A stretch of DNA of 64,000 bases from Paenibacillus borealis (GTDB lineage: Bacteria > Bacillota > Bacilli > Paenibacillales > Paenibacillaceae). Within the stretch, counting starts at the first letter, position 1. Every line of letters starts with the position of its first letter. The position numbers were made by a program, and so were the translations under genes. Positions 23,737-33,325 of this stretch are shown in pieces. The notes below the pieces were generated by a model. The model ran no database searches and was not told the DNA's origin. It saw only the letters and a program-made list of their open reading frames with translations. The DNA is taken from assembly GCF_000758665.1 (NCBI RefSeq), contig NZ_CP009285.1:3968001-4032000 (forward strand), in the 5' to 3' direction.

Positions 23737-25650
23737 ATGGAGATTCAAGTGAAACTGCCGGATGGATCAATTAGGAGGTATTCGCGTAACACCACAGTTG
23801 CGCAGGTTGCGGAGTCAATCAGTGCCAGTCTGAAGAAGAATGCGGTAGCCGGTAAAATTGACGGCAGGCTCGTTGACCTTGATCACCCGGTTGAACAGGA
23901 TAGCCTCGTTGAAATTATAATGGCGGACAGTGAAGAAGGACTGATGATCCACAGACACAGTACTGCTCATCTGATGGCCCAGGCTGTCAAACGGATCTAC
24001 GGGGATCAGAATGTTAAATTGGGTATCGGTCCGGTCATAGAGGATGGATTCTATTACGATATTGATATAGCACGGCCGTTGTCCGTGGAGGATTTAGGGG
24101 CAATCGAACAGGAAATGGAGAAGATAATCCTAGAGAATCTGCCGATCCTGCGCCGGGTGGTCAGCAGAAGTGAAGCAATGGAACTGTTCCGGCAGCTGGA
24201 GGAGCCCCTTAAGCTTGAACTGCTCCGTGACCTGCCGGAGGATGCAGTGATCAGCTTGTATGAGCAAGGTGAATTCACTGATCTGTGCCGGGGGCCGCAT
24301 TTGCCGTCTACTGGCCGGATCAAGGCCTTCAAGCTGCTTAGCGTAGCGGGAGCCTACTGGCGCGGGGATTCAGATAATCAGGTGCTCCAGCGGATATACG
24401 GAACTTCATTCTTCAAGAAATCCCAGCTGGAGGAGCATCTCCACATGCTGGAGGAAGCGAAGAAGCGTGACCACCGCAAGCTGGGTAAAGAACTTGGATT
24501 GTTCATGTTCTCCGAAGAAGCGCCGGGTATGCCGTTCTATCTGCCGAAGGGCATGCTCATCCGTACTGAGCTGGAGAACTTCTCGCGTGAATTACAGAGG
24601 TCCAGCGGCTACGATGAGGTCCGTTCACCGCTGATGATGAACAGAAGGCTATGGGAGCAATCCGGACACTGGGATCATTATAAAGACGAGATGTATTTCA
24701 CAAAAGTGGATGAAACAGACTTTGCGCTCAAACCGATGAACTGCCCCGGGCATATGCTGATCTACAAGAACAGCCTGCGTTCCTACCGGGAGCTGCCGAT
24801 CCGGATTGCTGAATATGGGCAGGTCCACCGCCATGAATTCTCGGGAGCGCTAAATGGAATGATGCGTGTCCGCACTTTTTGCCAGGATGATGCCCACCTG
24901 TTTGTCCTGCCGGAACAGATTGAGGATGAAATTAGCCGGGTGCTGGAGCTCATTGATCGGATGTACAAAGTATTTGGTTTCGAGTACAAGGTGGAGCTGT
25001 CCACACGTCCGGATGATTATATGGGGGCTGAAGAGCTCTGGGATCAGGCGGAGCTGTCACTCGAACGGGTGCTGAAGAACAACGGGATCGAGTATCGGGT
25101 GAACGAGGGGGATGGCGCTTTTTACGGGCCTAAGATCGATTTCCATATCCTTGATGCCTTGAAAAGAAGCTGGCAATGCGGTACAATCCAGCTGGATTTC
25201 CAAATGCCGGAGAAGTTCGATCTGACTTATATTGGTGAAGATAACGGGAAACACCGTCCGGTAGTCATTCACCGTGCAGTATTCGGCTCCATTGACCGGT
25301 TCATGGGCATTCTTACAGAGCACTTCAGCGGAGCTTTTCCGCTGTGGCTGTCTCCCGTACAAGTCAAGCTGCTGCCTGTATCCAGGGTTCATGCTGATTA
25401 TGCCTTCGAGGTTAAAGAGCAGCTGCAAGCCGCCGGGCTTAGAGTAGAGCTTGATTTACGGGATGAGAAGCTGGGTTACAAAATCCGTGAAGCCCAGCTG
25501 GAGAAGGTGCCTTATATGTTAGTACTCGGAGATCAAGAACAAAACAACGGTGCAGTTACTGTACGAAGCCGTGCGGAGAGCTCACAACTATCGCTCAGTG
25601 TGCAGGAGTTCATTCAGCAGCTGGCGGGCCAAATTGCTGAGCGGAAATAA
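23737..25650 (+). CDS. thrS: Threonyl-tRNA synthetase
   Basis: A 637-aa class II synthetase. The N-terminal TGS domain (about residues 1-62) is followed by the editing domain with HSTAHL and its Cys/His region FTDLCRGPHLPSTG. The catalytic core has motif 2 and zinc ligands around MNCPGHMLIYK and RVRTFCQDDAHLF, and motif 3 sits near HRAVFGSIDRFMG. The anticodon domain is C-terminal. ATG 23737 is chosen over 23722 because GGAGG (23725-23729) sits seven bases before it. Transcription is attenuated by the upstream T-box, so expression rises on threonine starvation. Confidence 0.96.
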   Translation: MEIQVKLPDGSIRRYSRNTTVAQVAESISASLKKNAVAGKIDGRLVDLDHPVEQDSLVEIIMADSEEGLMIHRHSTAHLMAQAVKRIYGDQNVKLGIGPVIEDGFYYDIDIARPLSVEDLGAIEQEMEKIILENLPILRRVVSRSEAMELFRQLEEPLKLELLRDLPEDAVISLYEQGEFTDLCRGPHLPSTGRIKAFKLLSVAGAYWRGDSDNQVLQRIYGTSFFKKSQLEEHLHMLEEAKKRDHRKLGKELGLFMFSEEAPGMPFYLPKGMLIRTELENFSRELQRSSGYDEVRSPLMMNRRLWEQSGHWDHYKDEMYFTKVDETDFALKPMNCPGHMLIYKNSLRSYRELPIRIAEYGQVHRHEFSGALNGMMRVRTFCQDDAHLFVLPEQIEDEISRVLELIDRMYKVFGFEYKVELSTRPDDYMGAEELWDQAELSLERVLKNNGIEYRVNEGDGAFYGPKIDFHILDALKRSWQCGTIQLDFQMPEKFDLTYIGEDNGKHRPVVIHRAVFGSIDRFMGILTEHFSGAFPLWLSPVQVKLLPVSRVHADYAFEVKEQLQAAGLRVELDLRDEKLGYKIREAQLEKVPYMLVLGDQEQNNGAVTVRSRAESSQLSLSVQEFIQQLAGQIAERK

Positions 25651-25694
25651 ATCGCTTCATTAATATATAGTAAAATGTCCAGGAGGGCTGATAC

Positions 25695-26291
25695 ATGATT
25701 TCGAAGAATGCTGAGCAACTGGAGGGCAACGTGATCAGGCTTGTACCCATGGGGGAAGAGCATAGGCCGGAGCTGATTAAGGTGCTGAACGATCCGCTGA
25801 TCTGGGAATATACCTGGAGAAGAGTCAGCACAGAAGAACAAGTGGGTCAGTTGATAGACGCTGCACTGGTAAGCAAGGCCAAAGGTACGGATATCCCTTT
25901 TGTCATGATAGAGCAGGCATCCGGCCGGATTGCCGGCACTACGCGGATCATGCATCTGGACCGGACACACCGCAATGCAGAGATCGGCTGCACCTGGATT
26001 TCGCCGGATTACTGGAGAATAGCTGTGAACACAGAGTCGAAGTCGCTGCTTCTGCAATACTGCTTCGAGGGACTCGGACTAATCCGCGTAAATTTCTCCA
26101 TTGTCAGTACCAACCTCCGGTCGCAGCGGGCGGTTGAACGGATTGGCGCTGTCCGGGAAGGCGTGCTGCGCAAGCAGCGGTTGACTTCTGACGGCCTGGT
26201 TATGGATAATGCGCTGTACAGTATCATTGATGACGAGTGGCCTGCGGTGAAAGCTAACCTGCAGTATCTGCTGAATGTGAAATACAAATAG
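25695..26291 (+). CDS. RimJ/RimL-type GNAT acetyltransferase
   Basis: A 198-aa GNAT of the ribosomal-protein/amino-group acetylase branch. LVPMGEEHRPELIKVLNDP is the typical N-terminus, GCTWISPDYWRIAVNTESK is the acetyl-CoA loop region, and RVNFSIVSTNLRSQRAVERIGAV is the family C-terminal signature. RBS AGGAGGG. It lies 45 bp after thrS without a terminator between, so it may be read from the T-box transcript. Substrate unknown. Confidence 0.85.
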   Translation: MISKNAEQLEGNVIRLVPMGEEHRPELIKVLNDPLIWEYTWRRVSTEEQVGQLIDAALVSKAKGTDIPFVMIEQASGRIAGTTRIMHLDRTHRNAEIGCTWISPDYWRIAVNTESKSLLLQYCFEGLGLIRVNFSIVSTNLRSQRAVERIGAVREGVLRKQRLTSDGLVMDNALYSIIDDEWPAVKANLQYLLNVKYK

Positions 26292-26317
26292 CTGCATCCG
26301 GTTGCCAAACCGTGACT

Positions 26318-26352
26318 TAGAGGAGTCCCCTTTCGGGGCTCCTCTATTATTT
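26318..26352 (+). terminator. Rho-independent terminator
   Basis: TAGAGGAG/CTCCTCTA and CCCC/GGGG stack around a TTTC loop, followed by TTATTTTTT. Confidence 0.85.
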
Positions 26353-26380
26353 TTTGCAAATAGCCATATCTGTGAAACAT

Positions 26381-26389
26381 TGATATAAT
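26381..26389 (+). promoter_or_regulatory. Extended -10 promoter of the SMC-complex operon
   Basis: TGATATAAT (26381-26389) fits the extended -10 TGNTATAAT. The -35 region (TAGCCA near 26361) is weak. A start near 26396 would give a leader of about 135 nt. Confidence 0.55.
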
Positions 26390-26445
26390 AGAAAGACATG
26401 AGGATAGAAACATACATTCCCCAATATATCGTTTATCGTAATCCT

Positions 26446-26482
26446 AGCCCATATTTCACCCTTCGGGGCAGATGTGGGTTTA
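26446..26482 (+). other. Leader hairpin of the SMC-complex operon
   Basis: AGCCCATATTT pairs with AGATGTGGGTT (11 bp with G-U pairs) around an inner CCC/GGG. No T-run follows, so it is a leader structure rather than a terminator. Confidence 0.45.
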
Positions 26483-26531
26483 TGTTATGTTGTGAGGTAA
26501 ATTATGAAGTGATGGCGAGGTTGGCTGGAGC

Positions 26532-28037
26532 ATGAACTGGAATGATTTTGGAGAACGGAACAAGCGGCTGAATCCCTTGTGGAGTCTGGGTGCAGGCATG
26601 AATCTTGGTGAGCTTCAGCCTTATAAGGAAATGATTGCTCTAAGTGTACTGCTGCAGGTCTATTATCTGGAGCTGGAATCGAATGAGCAGAGATCCAGGG
26701 AGGACCTGGTCGAATTGACGTGGAGCTCGCTTGAACGCTTCGGCATCGCGAAGCTCGGCAGTCCGGAATCGGTGGAACGGCTCGTGGACGGGCTGCTGTG
26801 GAGCGGAAACGGCGGGGATTTCGAGGCTAACTATTACGATGATCATTCCCGGCAGATGGCGGTGCAGAAGTATAAATATTTCACCGTAGATGAAGATGCC
26901 ACCCGCACCAGCTGGGAAGAGAACGGGACTACCATCTACCGGCTCTCCGAATATGCGATGGAGCTGATCTTCATGAGCCATGAGATCATTGATGAATTTC
27001 AGATCAGCATCAAGCTGCTCGAGATCCAGATGCATATCAAGCATGGACGGGTAACCCGGGCGATGCAGGATGTGAATGAACTGATCTCACGGGTGCGGAA
27101 GATGACCCAGCAGCAGCAGGAATACCGCAATGCGCTGCGCCGCAACCCGAAGCATATCTTCAGCGAATACGGTACCCAGCGGCATCAGCGGCTGGAGGAG
27201 ATCCATCAGCAATTTGACGAGGAACGCAAGCATTTCGATAATATCCACCGCTCGCTGGCCCGGCTGGCCAATGATGAGAAGGATGTCATCGACTTCAATG
27301 AGCTGCGGCTGCTCTCAGAACGGGTAGAGCTCTCGCGGAGAGTGCATGATGAGCTTGCTGAAGTCGTGCTGAGCATCTTTGAAGCGGAAACCAATCTCAG
27401 GCTCAACTTCCCGGAGCTGTTCTGGGGTGCCGCCGGCTTCAACTTCCGTACCCATGTATGGGAGGAATGGGTGAAGCCGGAAGGATTACCGGATGGGGAT
27501 AGCATGGAAACCCTGATCAGCGGGCTATTCTCTCCCAGCCAAGACTTCATTTATCCGCTGGCCTGGGCCTGGGAAGAGCAGGATGTCGGCTTCCTGCCGG
27601 ACGAATTGCCGGATGACCCGGATGAAGCCGGGGACGAAGAGGAAGTACACTATGTTCCCAAAGGCATACCTTGGGCTGGGGTATGTGATCTATGGCTGCC
27701 GGTCTTAACCGGAGTGGCAGAGCAAGGAAGCTTTACGTTCTCGGCAGAGGCCTTCTCCGCGGAAGAACAGCGGCGCTGGGCGGAAACTCCGGATGCCGTG
27801 GATCTGTGGGTACAATTTTTCCATACCGAAATTACCGTACAGGAACAGGAAGCGGAAGGCCAGGGCGGGGCAGATGAATGCCAGAAGCTGATTCAGCAGC
27901 TGATCAGCGGTCATCCGGAGCTGGAAGTGTTGAGAGGCAAGTTACTGCGGACCAGGATTGCTAACAGGCAGCAGGGCAGCATCCGCTGGCCCGGTCTGGA
28001 GATCAGCCCTTATACCATTACTATAGTAGAGAAGTGA
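26532..28037 (+). CDS. JetA/MksF/MukF-like kleisin subunit of an SMC complex
   Basis: A 501-aa soluble protein, first of a three-gene operon whose last member is a MukB-sized SMC ATPase. By position and size it is the kleisin-type subunit, matching JetA of Wadjet systems. The N-terminal part (about residues 1-150) looks like winged-helix folds, ending in YRLSEYAMELIF. A long helical, Arg/Gln/Glu-rich middle follows (about 155-305, coiled-coil-like). Then comes an acidic linker (DELPDDPDEAGDEEE near 360) and a C-terminal folded domain. It would bridge the two SMC heads and bind the MukE-like subunit. The JetA assignment is mainly contextual; functional partnership is inferred. Confidence 0.72.
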   Translation: MNWNDFGERNKRLNPLWSLGAGMNLGELQPYKEMIALSVLLQVYYLELESNEQRSREDLVELTWSSLERFGIAKLGSPESVERLVDGLLWSGNGGDFEANYYDDHSRQMAVQKYKYFTVDEDATRTSWEENGTTIYRLSEYAMELIFMSHEIIDEFQISIKLLEIQMHIKHGRVTRAMQDVNELISRVRKMTQQQQEYRNALRRNPKHIFSEYGTQRHQRLEEIHQQFDEERKHFDNIHRSLARLANDEKDVIDFNELRLLSERVELSRRVHDELAEVVLSIFEAETNLRLNFPELFWGAAGFNFRTHVWEEWVKPEGLPDGDSMETLISGLFSPSQDFIYPLAWAWEEQDVGFLPDELPDDPDEAGDEEEVHYVPKGIPWAGVCDLWLPVLTGVAEQGSFTFSAEAFSAEEQRRWAETPDAVDLWVQFFHTEITVQEQEAEGQGGADECQKLIQQLISGHPELEVLRGKLLRTRIANRQQGSIRWPGLEISPYTITIVEK

Positions 28038-28048
28038 GATGATTCAGC

Positions 28049-28807
28049 ATGAGTTATTCGTTAGAGCAAGTACAGCAGGCTTCAAGGCTGTTCTTCGACC
28101 TGCTTCGCCGCAAGGTGATATCACTTGATGATCCCGCTGCCGCCGAATGCCTGCAGGATACCGTCGCCTATGATGCCTTACAATATGTGGCCAAAGAAGC
28201 CGGCTGCCGGATTATGAACTCGGGGCATCGCCTGCACCTGCTCGTGAGTCCAATGGGTTCCGGCTTCGCCAGCAACTTCACACAGCTGCGCAATAAATAT
28301 TCCCGCATCGAACGTAAGACGCATCTACATATCATCAACGTAATCATTCTGGTGTTCCTGGCCGAGATGGATCAGGATGAGCAGCATTTCAAGCCGGGTC
28401 AGGACAGCATGTCCTACATTCAACTCTCGGATCAGGTATCAGCCCTGTTCCAGACATGGATGGACATGGACGAAGACTGCAGCTTCAGCAAGCAGTGGCG
28501 GCTGGATATCCAGGCAATGCACAAAGTGTGGAGCAGTCTCTACATGCAGACCAAAAGCCAGGAGGAAGGCGATTCGCTGACCCGCGGTGCCGGCTCCCGG
28601 ATCGGCCTGATCCATGAGGGGATGAAGCTGCTGGAGGAAGAGCATCTGGTATTTATCTCCGAGAACGAGAAGCGGATATTCCCGAGGGAAGAGCTGTATG
28701 AGCGGATGCGTTATCTCTATCATGATGTGGACCGCTACAAAGAGCTGAAGGCCCTGATTGGCCGGACTCTCAGCGAGAAGGAGGATGAAGCCCATGCCGC
28801 GCATTGA
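28049..28807 (+). CDS. JetB/MksE/MukE-like subunit (DUF6063-like) of an SMC complex
   Basis: A 252-aa protein, 11 bp after the kleisin-like gene and overlapping the SMC gene by 14 bp, so stoichiometric co-expression is likely. It is predominantly helical with winged-helix-like stretches (SLEQVQQASRLFFDLLRRK; GRL-type IGLIHEGMKLLEEEHLVF). The C-terminal segment FPREELYERMRYLYHDVDRYKEL is typical of MukE/JetB-like partners of SMC complexes. No enzymatic motif is visible. The role, a dimeric regulator bound to the kleisin, is by analogy. Confidence 0.7.
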   Translation: MSYSLEQVQQASRLFFDLLRRKVISLDDPAAAECLQDTVAYDALQYVAKEAGCRIMNSGHRLHLLVSPMGSGFASNFTQLRNKYSRIERKTHLHIINVIILVFLAEMDQDEQHFKPGQDSMSYIQLSDQVSALFQTWMDMDEDCSFSKQWRLDIQAMHKVWSSLYMQTKSQEEGDSLTRGAGSRIGLIHEGMKLLEEEHLVFISENEKRIFPREELYERMRYLYHDVDRYKELKALIGRTLSEKEDEAHAAH

Positions 28808-31800
28808 GCGAATCCGCATCGCCGGACTTAAATATGAGAAGATGCTGAAGAAATATGAGGATATGATCCTCGACCTGTGCAATGAGGAAGGCCCGGCCAA
28901 CACGCTGATCACGCTGATGAACGGCGGGGGAAAGGGCGTGCTGCTGCAGTCCATATTCCAGCTGCTGATGCCCAAGGCGGCTTGGGGTAAGGATAATGAG
29001 AACCAGGTAGAAGCCTTCTTCCATAATCACAAAAAACAGCTGAAGCCCTACACGTTCCACGTGGCCATTGAATGGCGGCTGGACGCTCCGGAACGGACAG
29101 AGTACATAACTACCGGAATCGCAATGACTGCCCAGAACTCCATCGATCAGCTGGAGATCAAAGTGGATTATCTGCTCTATGCGCTGCTCAATTATGATGA
29201 GAATGCTGAGCTTACACTGTCTACACTGCCGCTCTACGATCATGGGCTGAACAGTCCGGCCAGCTTTGAAGCGATTCAGCAATTCGTCCGGGAGCGGCGC
29301 AATGAGATCGTTGCGTACGGCAGCCATAGCTCCGACCTGAAGAAATATTACGCCTTTCTGGCGGACCGGGATATTCATATTGATGAATGGCGTAATATGC
29401 GGAGAATCAACGGAGAAGAGGGCGGGATTAAAGGCTATTTCCAGAAGAATGACGCCTTCACCAACCACAATCTGTTCGAGAAGCTGATTATTCCGGAAAT
29501 CGGGTCCAGTCTAAATGGCAGTATGCGCGAGGATGAAGGTTCACTTCAGCGGATGTTCATAGATTCAGCTACGGTTGCACAGCGGCTGCCGATGCTGGAG
29601 CAGAGAGAGCGCGCTTTTGCCGAATTCACTTCACTTGCCGCGCCGCTCTACGAGTCAGTCAAGCAGGGGACGGAGGCTGACCGCAGCTTTCAGGAAACGG
29701 AATTACTTGGACGGCAGCTGTACACTGTGATCTACGATGAGCTGAAGCATGCTGAAGACAAACGCCGCAAAACAGCTGATGAGCTGGCCGGACATTATCA
29801 GGAAGCGAAGCAGCTGAAATTTGAGACGGATAATCTGAAATATCTGAAGCTCAAGGAAGAGCGTGACCGCAAGCAGGATGATTTCAAAGCGGTCTCGGAT
29901 AATCAGGCACGGGCTAAGCAACGGCTGGAAGAGTCGAAGATGAAGGAAAAGGATCTGGAGGTTGCCCATTATTTAGCCAGACGCAGACTGCAGATCCGCC
30001 AGATGGAGCAGTGGCAGAAGGAAATTGAAGCCATCGAAGGTTCTCTTGCGATGAAGGAGCGCCAAGAGGTTATCCAAGCGGCCAAGCAGGAGCTTCGGGT
30101 GCAGTGGGATGAGGTCTACCGGTTATGGCAGGCACGAATTCAGTTCTTCAGCGGCCGCCAGCAAGCTCTGGGTGCAGAAGAGGCCATTCTGCGCAAAGGC
30201 CGGGAGGCATTCCTGCTTGAACTCGGCGGACTTGAAGGCAAAATCCATGAATTGACGGCGCTCATCCGCCAGTATACCGAAGATCTGGGGGTCTTCGCTT
30301 CCCGCCACGGACAGGAAGCTGCCCATTCCCCGGCAGCCGCACTTCAGCGCACGCTGATTGCAGCCAGAAGCATCGCCGAGAATATCATTGCCCTGAACGG
30401 GCAGCGCAAATCCGCAGAAGAAGAGAAGCTTGCCCTGCATACCAGACATACCCGGCTGACTGAGAAGCTGCTGGGGACTGCAAGCCAGGCAGAGGAGTTA
30501 ACGGACCGGATTGAAGTCCAGATGGGCAAGGAATCACAGCTCTGGTCGCAGCTGGTCGTTCTGCTGGAAATGTATGAAGAACATCAGCTGCTCGGGACGA
30601 CGGCATTGTTCGAAGCGAAAGCTCTACTCCAGGAACGGTTCATCCGCAGAATGGATGATGCCGAGCAGCAGACGAAGCGGCTCAGACGCGAATATTATAA
30701 TCAGCTGCTGGATGTAGAGCTGCAGCAGGAAGCCTATTGGCTGCCTAATAATGATATCCTGACGGTTAAGGATGCTCTGGACGCCCTGAAGATCAGCTCT
30801 ATGATCGGCAGCGCATATCTGAACGACCAGTCTTATCTGGTCCGCGAAGAGGAGCTGGAGCGTCACCCTTTGCTGCCTTACGGGCTGATTGTAACGAAGC
30901 GTGAATCGGCTAAGCTTCAGCCTGAACTGCTTCAGGAGCTTCTGCTCAAATCTCCTGTCCCGATCTTCGTGCGCGAGGAAATGGCTGATGCGACAGGCGC
31001 TTCATTCCTGCTGCTCTCCCATCAGGGACCGCGGATGGTGCTTCAGCCGGAACGCTTCCTGGACTGGAAGCAAGGGATCGCTTCACGGCTCAAGGAGCAG
31101 GAAGAGGAGCTGCAGGATGCGGAAGGTTATCTGGCGAAGCTGAAATCAGCCAGACTGGAGTATGACCGGCTGCTTCAGGGTGAGCACACCGTGAGTCTGA
31201 GGGCCAGACAGAAGGTATTAGAGACCCAGCAGCAGGAGCTGGGCAAGAGTCTGAATGAATTGAATGCTGAAATGTCGCTGAATGAAGAGACTCTATCCGG
31301 AATTTCCAGAGACCTGGCTGTCAGTGAGGCGGAGAAAACCGAGCATGAGACCAGGGCAGCGGCGCTGCGTGAGTGGGTGGAGCGGAGCCGGAAGCAGGAG
31401 CAGGATTACAAAGACAAACAAAAGTCAGTTGAATTGAAGACTACCTTAAGCAAAGAGATTGCCGTCAAGGAACAGCAGCTGGCACATCTGAAGGCAGATA
31501 TGGACAGCCTCGCCCTGCAGCGTGAGAAGTGGCTGGGAGAAGCTAAGTATTCCTTGTTCCCGCGGCTGCAGAACTGGTTCCCGGAAATCCACTTCCCAAG
31601 TGAACATGGCGGTGCTGCACAAGATACTGTGCAGGAGGAAACAGTGCCGGATGAGGCTGTACAGGATAAGCTGCTGCAGCTGCTGAGTACCGTGGAAAGC
31701 CAGCAGCAGTCCCTCAGCCAGAATGAGCTGGAGATCCGTACACGGGCTGCCCAGATCAAGGCGGCAGGTCAACAACTGGTTGAACTGGAAGCAGCAGTAC

Positions 31801-33284
31801 AGCAGGTCGATGACGGATGGCAGTCCGCACCTGAACCGAACGATTCACCGGAGGTTATTCAGTCGGCCAGAACGCGCCAGAAGAGTGACACTGGAATTCT
31901 GGATGAGGATTATCAGAATATCCGTGATTCCTACATCCGCTGTATGGCGGAGCTGGATAACCTGCAGAAGGAGCTGGGCAAATCCGAGAAGGCGATCAAG
32001 GAGAAGCACGAGCGTGCTGTGGAGCTCTGGCATGAGCCGCTGGGCCAGAAGGAAGAAGAGATCAGTGCGCGCTTCCGCGAGAATGAGCATCTGCTGAATA
32101 CCTGCAAGCAGGCGCTTGCATCTATGGATATGTGGCTGCAGACACTCTCCAATCAGAGCAAAGTTATGGATACCCATGTTGAGAGCCGTGTGCAGCTGCG
32201 GGATGTTCCGGAAGAGGTGCAGCTGGATGTGCGGGAGAACTGTGAGCAGCTGGTTGCAGACTGGCTCCTGCGCAGCAAGGAGAGCCGCAGCCAGCGTGCG
32301 GAAATCTCGCGCAAAGTCAAAGAAGAGAAGACAGCCTTAAGCGGCAGATTGGCCAAGTCCGGCTGGAACGTTGAGCTGGAGACCAAAATTCAGGATCGCC
32401 TGAATACGGTTCATTGGGATGATTTCTCGATCGCACTGCAGGTGCTGGACTCGATGCTCCAGAGCTCACGTGATCAGATTGAGAGTATCCGCAGTGACAA
32501 GGAAGATATGGAGCTGTCACGCAAGCTGTGGGTAGGACGTGCCTCGAAGCGGGTCGTGCAGATTACCGACATTCTCAAGCGGATGGAACGCCGGATGATC
32601 ATTCATAATGAGAACGGGCATGCCTTCCCGCTGGTCCGGCTGAATTACAAGAATATTACCGTTCCGAGAACGACAGATGACATCGAACCGCTGGTCAGTG
32701 AGTATTTCAACCGCTGCATCAGCAGCCTGCTGGAGAAGTTCCCGAAGATCGAACAGGTTCCGGCTTCCGCAGTCAGAGAGCTGATTAATGACGGGCGGAT
32801 GGTGTATGCCGCGCTGCAGAACCGCTTCCCGGTGCTCCAGGTATATAAACCGGTGACCGAGAATTATTTCCTCTACGCAGCACCGGAAGAGTACCATTAC
32901 TCGGATTGGGAGGTCATTAACCGCGGGGCGCTGGATGAGGCCGTCGGCAGCGGCGGTCAACGCCAGTCGGTTCAGCTGCTGGTGGCGATGATGATTATGA
33001 CCCACAAGCGCGTCAACCGTGAGAATAAAGGCTGGACAGTCTTCCTGTACGATAATCCGTTTGGTGAAATGGTCTCCAATAACGTGCTTGATCCGGTATT
33101 CGAGATTTCCAAGGCGCTGAAGTTCCAGTGGCTGATCGTTACGCCGCCGGAGCTGGTGAAGAATGATGTCAGCATCCGCTTCGGCGTGTACTGGCAGCTG
33201 TATTTTGGCGGGGATAAAGGAGATGCACTGGATTCAACTCTGATCAAGGGCGGGCGTAAGCTTGTCCCTGCCTCATTGTTCTAG
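28794..33284 (+). CDS. JetC/MukB-like SMC ATPase with non-canonical Walker motifs
   Basis: A 1496-aa SMC-type ATPase. The N-terminal head has a P-loop-like NGGGKG (residues 43-48) with Gly where Ser/Thr is expected. Long coiled coils run about residues 190-640 and 770-1250, around a hinge-like folded region (about 645-765). The C-terminal head has signature SGGQRQ (1386-1391) and Walker B FLYDNPF, with Asp1420 followed by Asn1421 where the catalytic Glu normally is. AAGGAGG (28778-28784) nine bases before ATG 28794 fixes the start over 28785. By analogy the complex extrudes or traps DNA, but the usual JetD nuclease gene is absent; the next gene is an aldo/keto reductase. Confidence 0.85.
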   Translation: MPRIERIRIAGLKYEKMLKKYEDMILDLCNEEGPANTLITLMNGGGKGVLLQSIFQLLMPKAAWGKDNENQVEAFFHNHKKQLKPYTFHVAIEWRLDAPERTEYITTGIAMTAQNSIDQLEIKVDYLLYALLNYDENAELTLSTLPLYDHGLNSPASFEAIQQFVRERRNEIVAYGSHSSDLKKYYAFLADRDIHIDEWRNMRRINGEEGGIKGYFQKNDAFTNHNLFEKLIIPEIGSSLNGSMREDEGSLQRMFIDSATVAQRLPMLEQRERAFAEFTSLAAPLYESVKQGTEADRSFQETELLGRQLYTVIYDELKHAEDKRRKTADELAGHYQEAKQLKFETDNLKYLKLKEERDRKQDDFKAVSDNQARAKQRLEESKMKEKDLEVAHYLARRRLQIRQMEQWQKEIEAIEGSLAMKERQEVIQAAKQELRVQWDEVYRLWQARIQFFSGRQQALGAEEAILRKGREAFLLELGGLEGKIHELTALIRQYTEDLGVFASRHGQEAAHSPAAALQRTLIAARSIAENIIALNGQRKSAEEEKLALHTRHTRLTEKLLGTASQAEELTDRIEVQMGKESQLWSQLVVLLEMYEEHQLLGTTALFEAKALLQERFIRRMDDAEQQTKRLRREYYNQLLDVELQQEAYWLPNNDILTVKDALDALKISSMIGSAYLNDQSYLVREEELERHPLLPYGLIVTKRESAKLQPELLQELLLKSPVPIFVREEMADATGASFLLLSHQGPRMVLQPERFLDWKQGIASRLKEQEEELQDAEGYLAKLKSARLEYDRLLQGEHTVSLRARQKVLETQQQELGKSLNELNAEMSLNEETLSGISRDLAVSEAEKTEHETRAAALREWVERSRKQEQDYKDKQKSVELKTTLSKEIAVKEQQLAHLKADMDSLALQREKWLGEAKYSLFPRLQNWFPEIHFPSEHGGAAQDTVQEETVPDEAVQDKLLQLLSTVESQQQSLSQNELEIRTRAAQIKAAGQQLVELEAAVQQVDDGWQSAPEPNDSPEVIQSARTRQKSDTGILDEDYQNIRDSYIRCMAELDNLQKELGKSEKAIKEKHERAVELWHEPLGQKEEEISARFRENEHLLNTCKQALASMDMWLQTLSNQSKVMDTHVESRVQLRDVPEEVQLDVRENCEQLVADWLLRSKESRSQRAEISRKVKEEKTALSGRLAKSGWNVELETKIQDRLNTVHWDDFSIALQVLDSMLQSSRDQIESIRSDKEDMELSRKLWVGRASKRVVQITDILKRMERRMIIHNENGHAFPLVRLNYKNITVPRTTDDIEPLVSEYFNRCISSLLEKFPKIEQVPASAVRELINDGRMVYAALQNRFPVLQVYKPVTENYFLYAAPEEYHYSDWEVINRGALDEAVGSGGQRQSVQLLVAMMIMTHKRVNRENKGWTVFLYDNPFGEMVSNNVLDPVFEISKALKFQWLIVTPPELVKNDVSIRFGVYWQLYFGGDKGDALDSTLIKGGRKLVPASLF

Positions 33285-33325
33285 CAACAATCCAAATCAT
33301 ATAGATGGGTGGTATTCTGATAATG

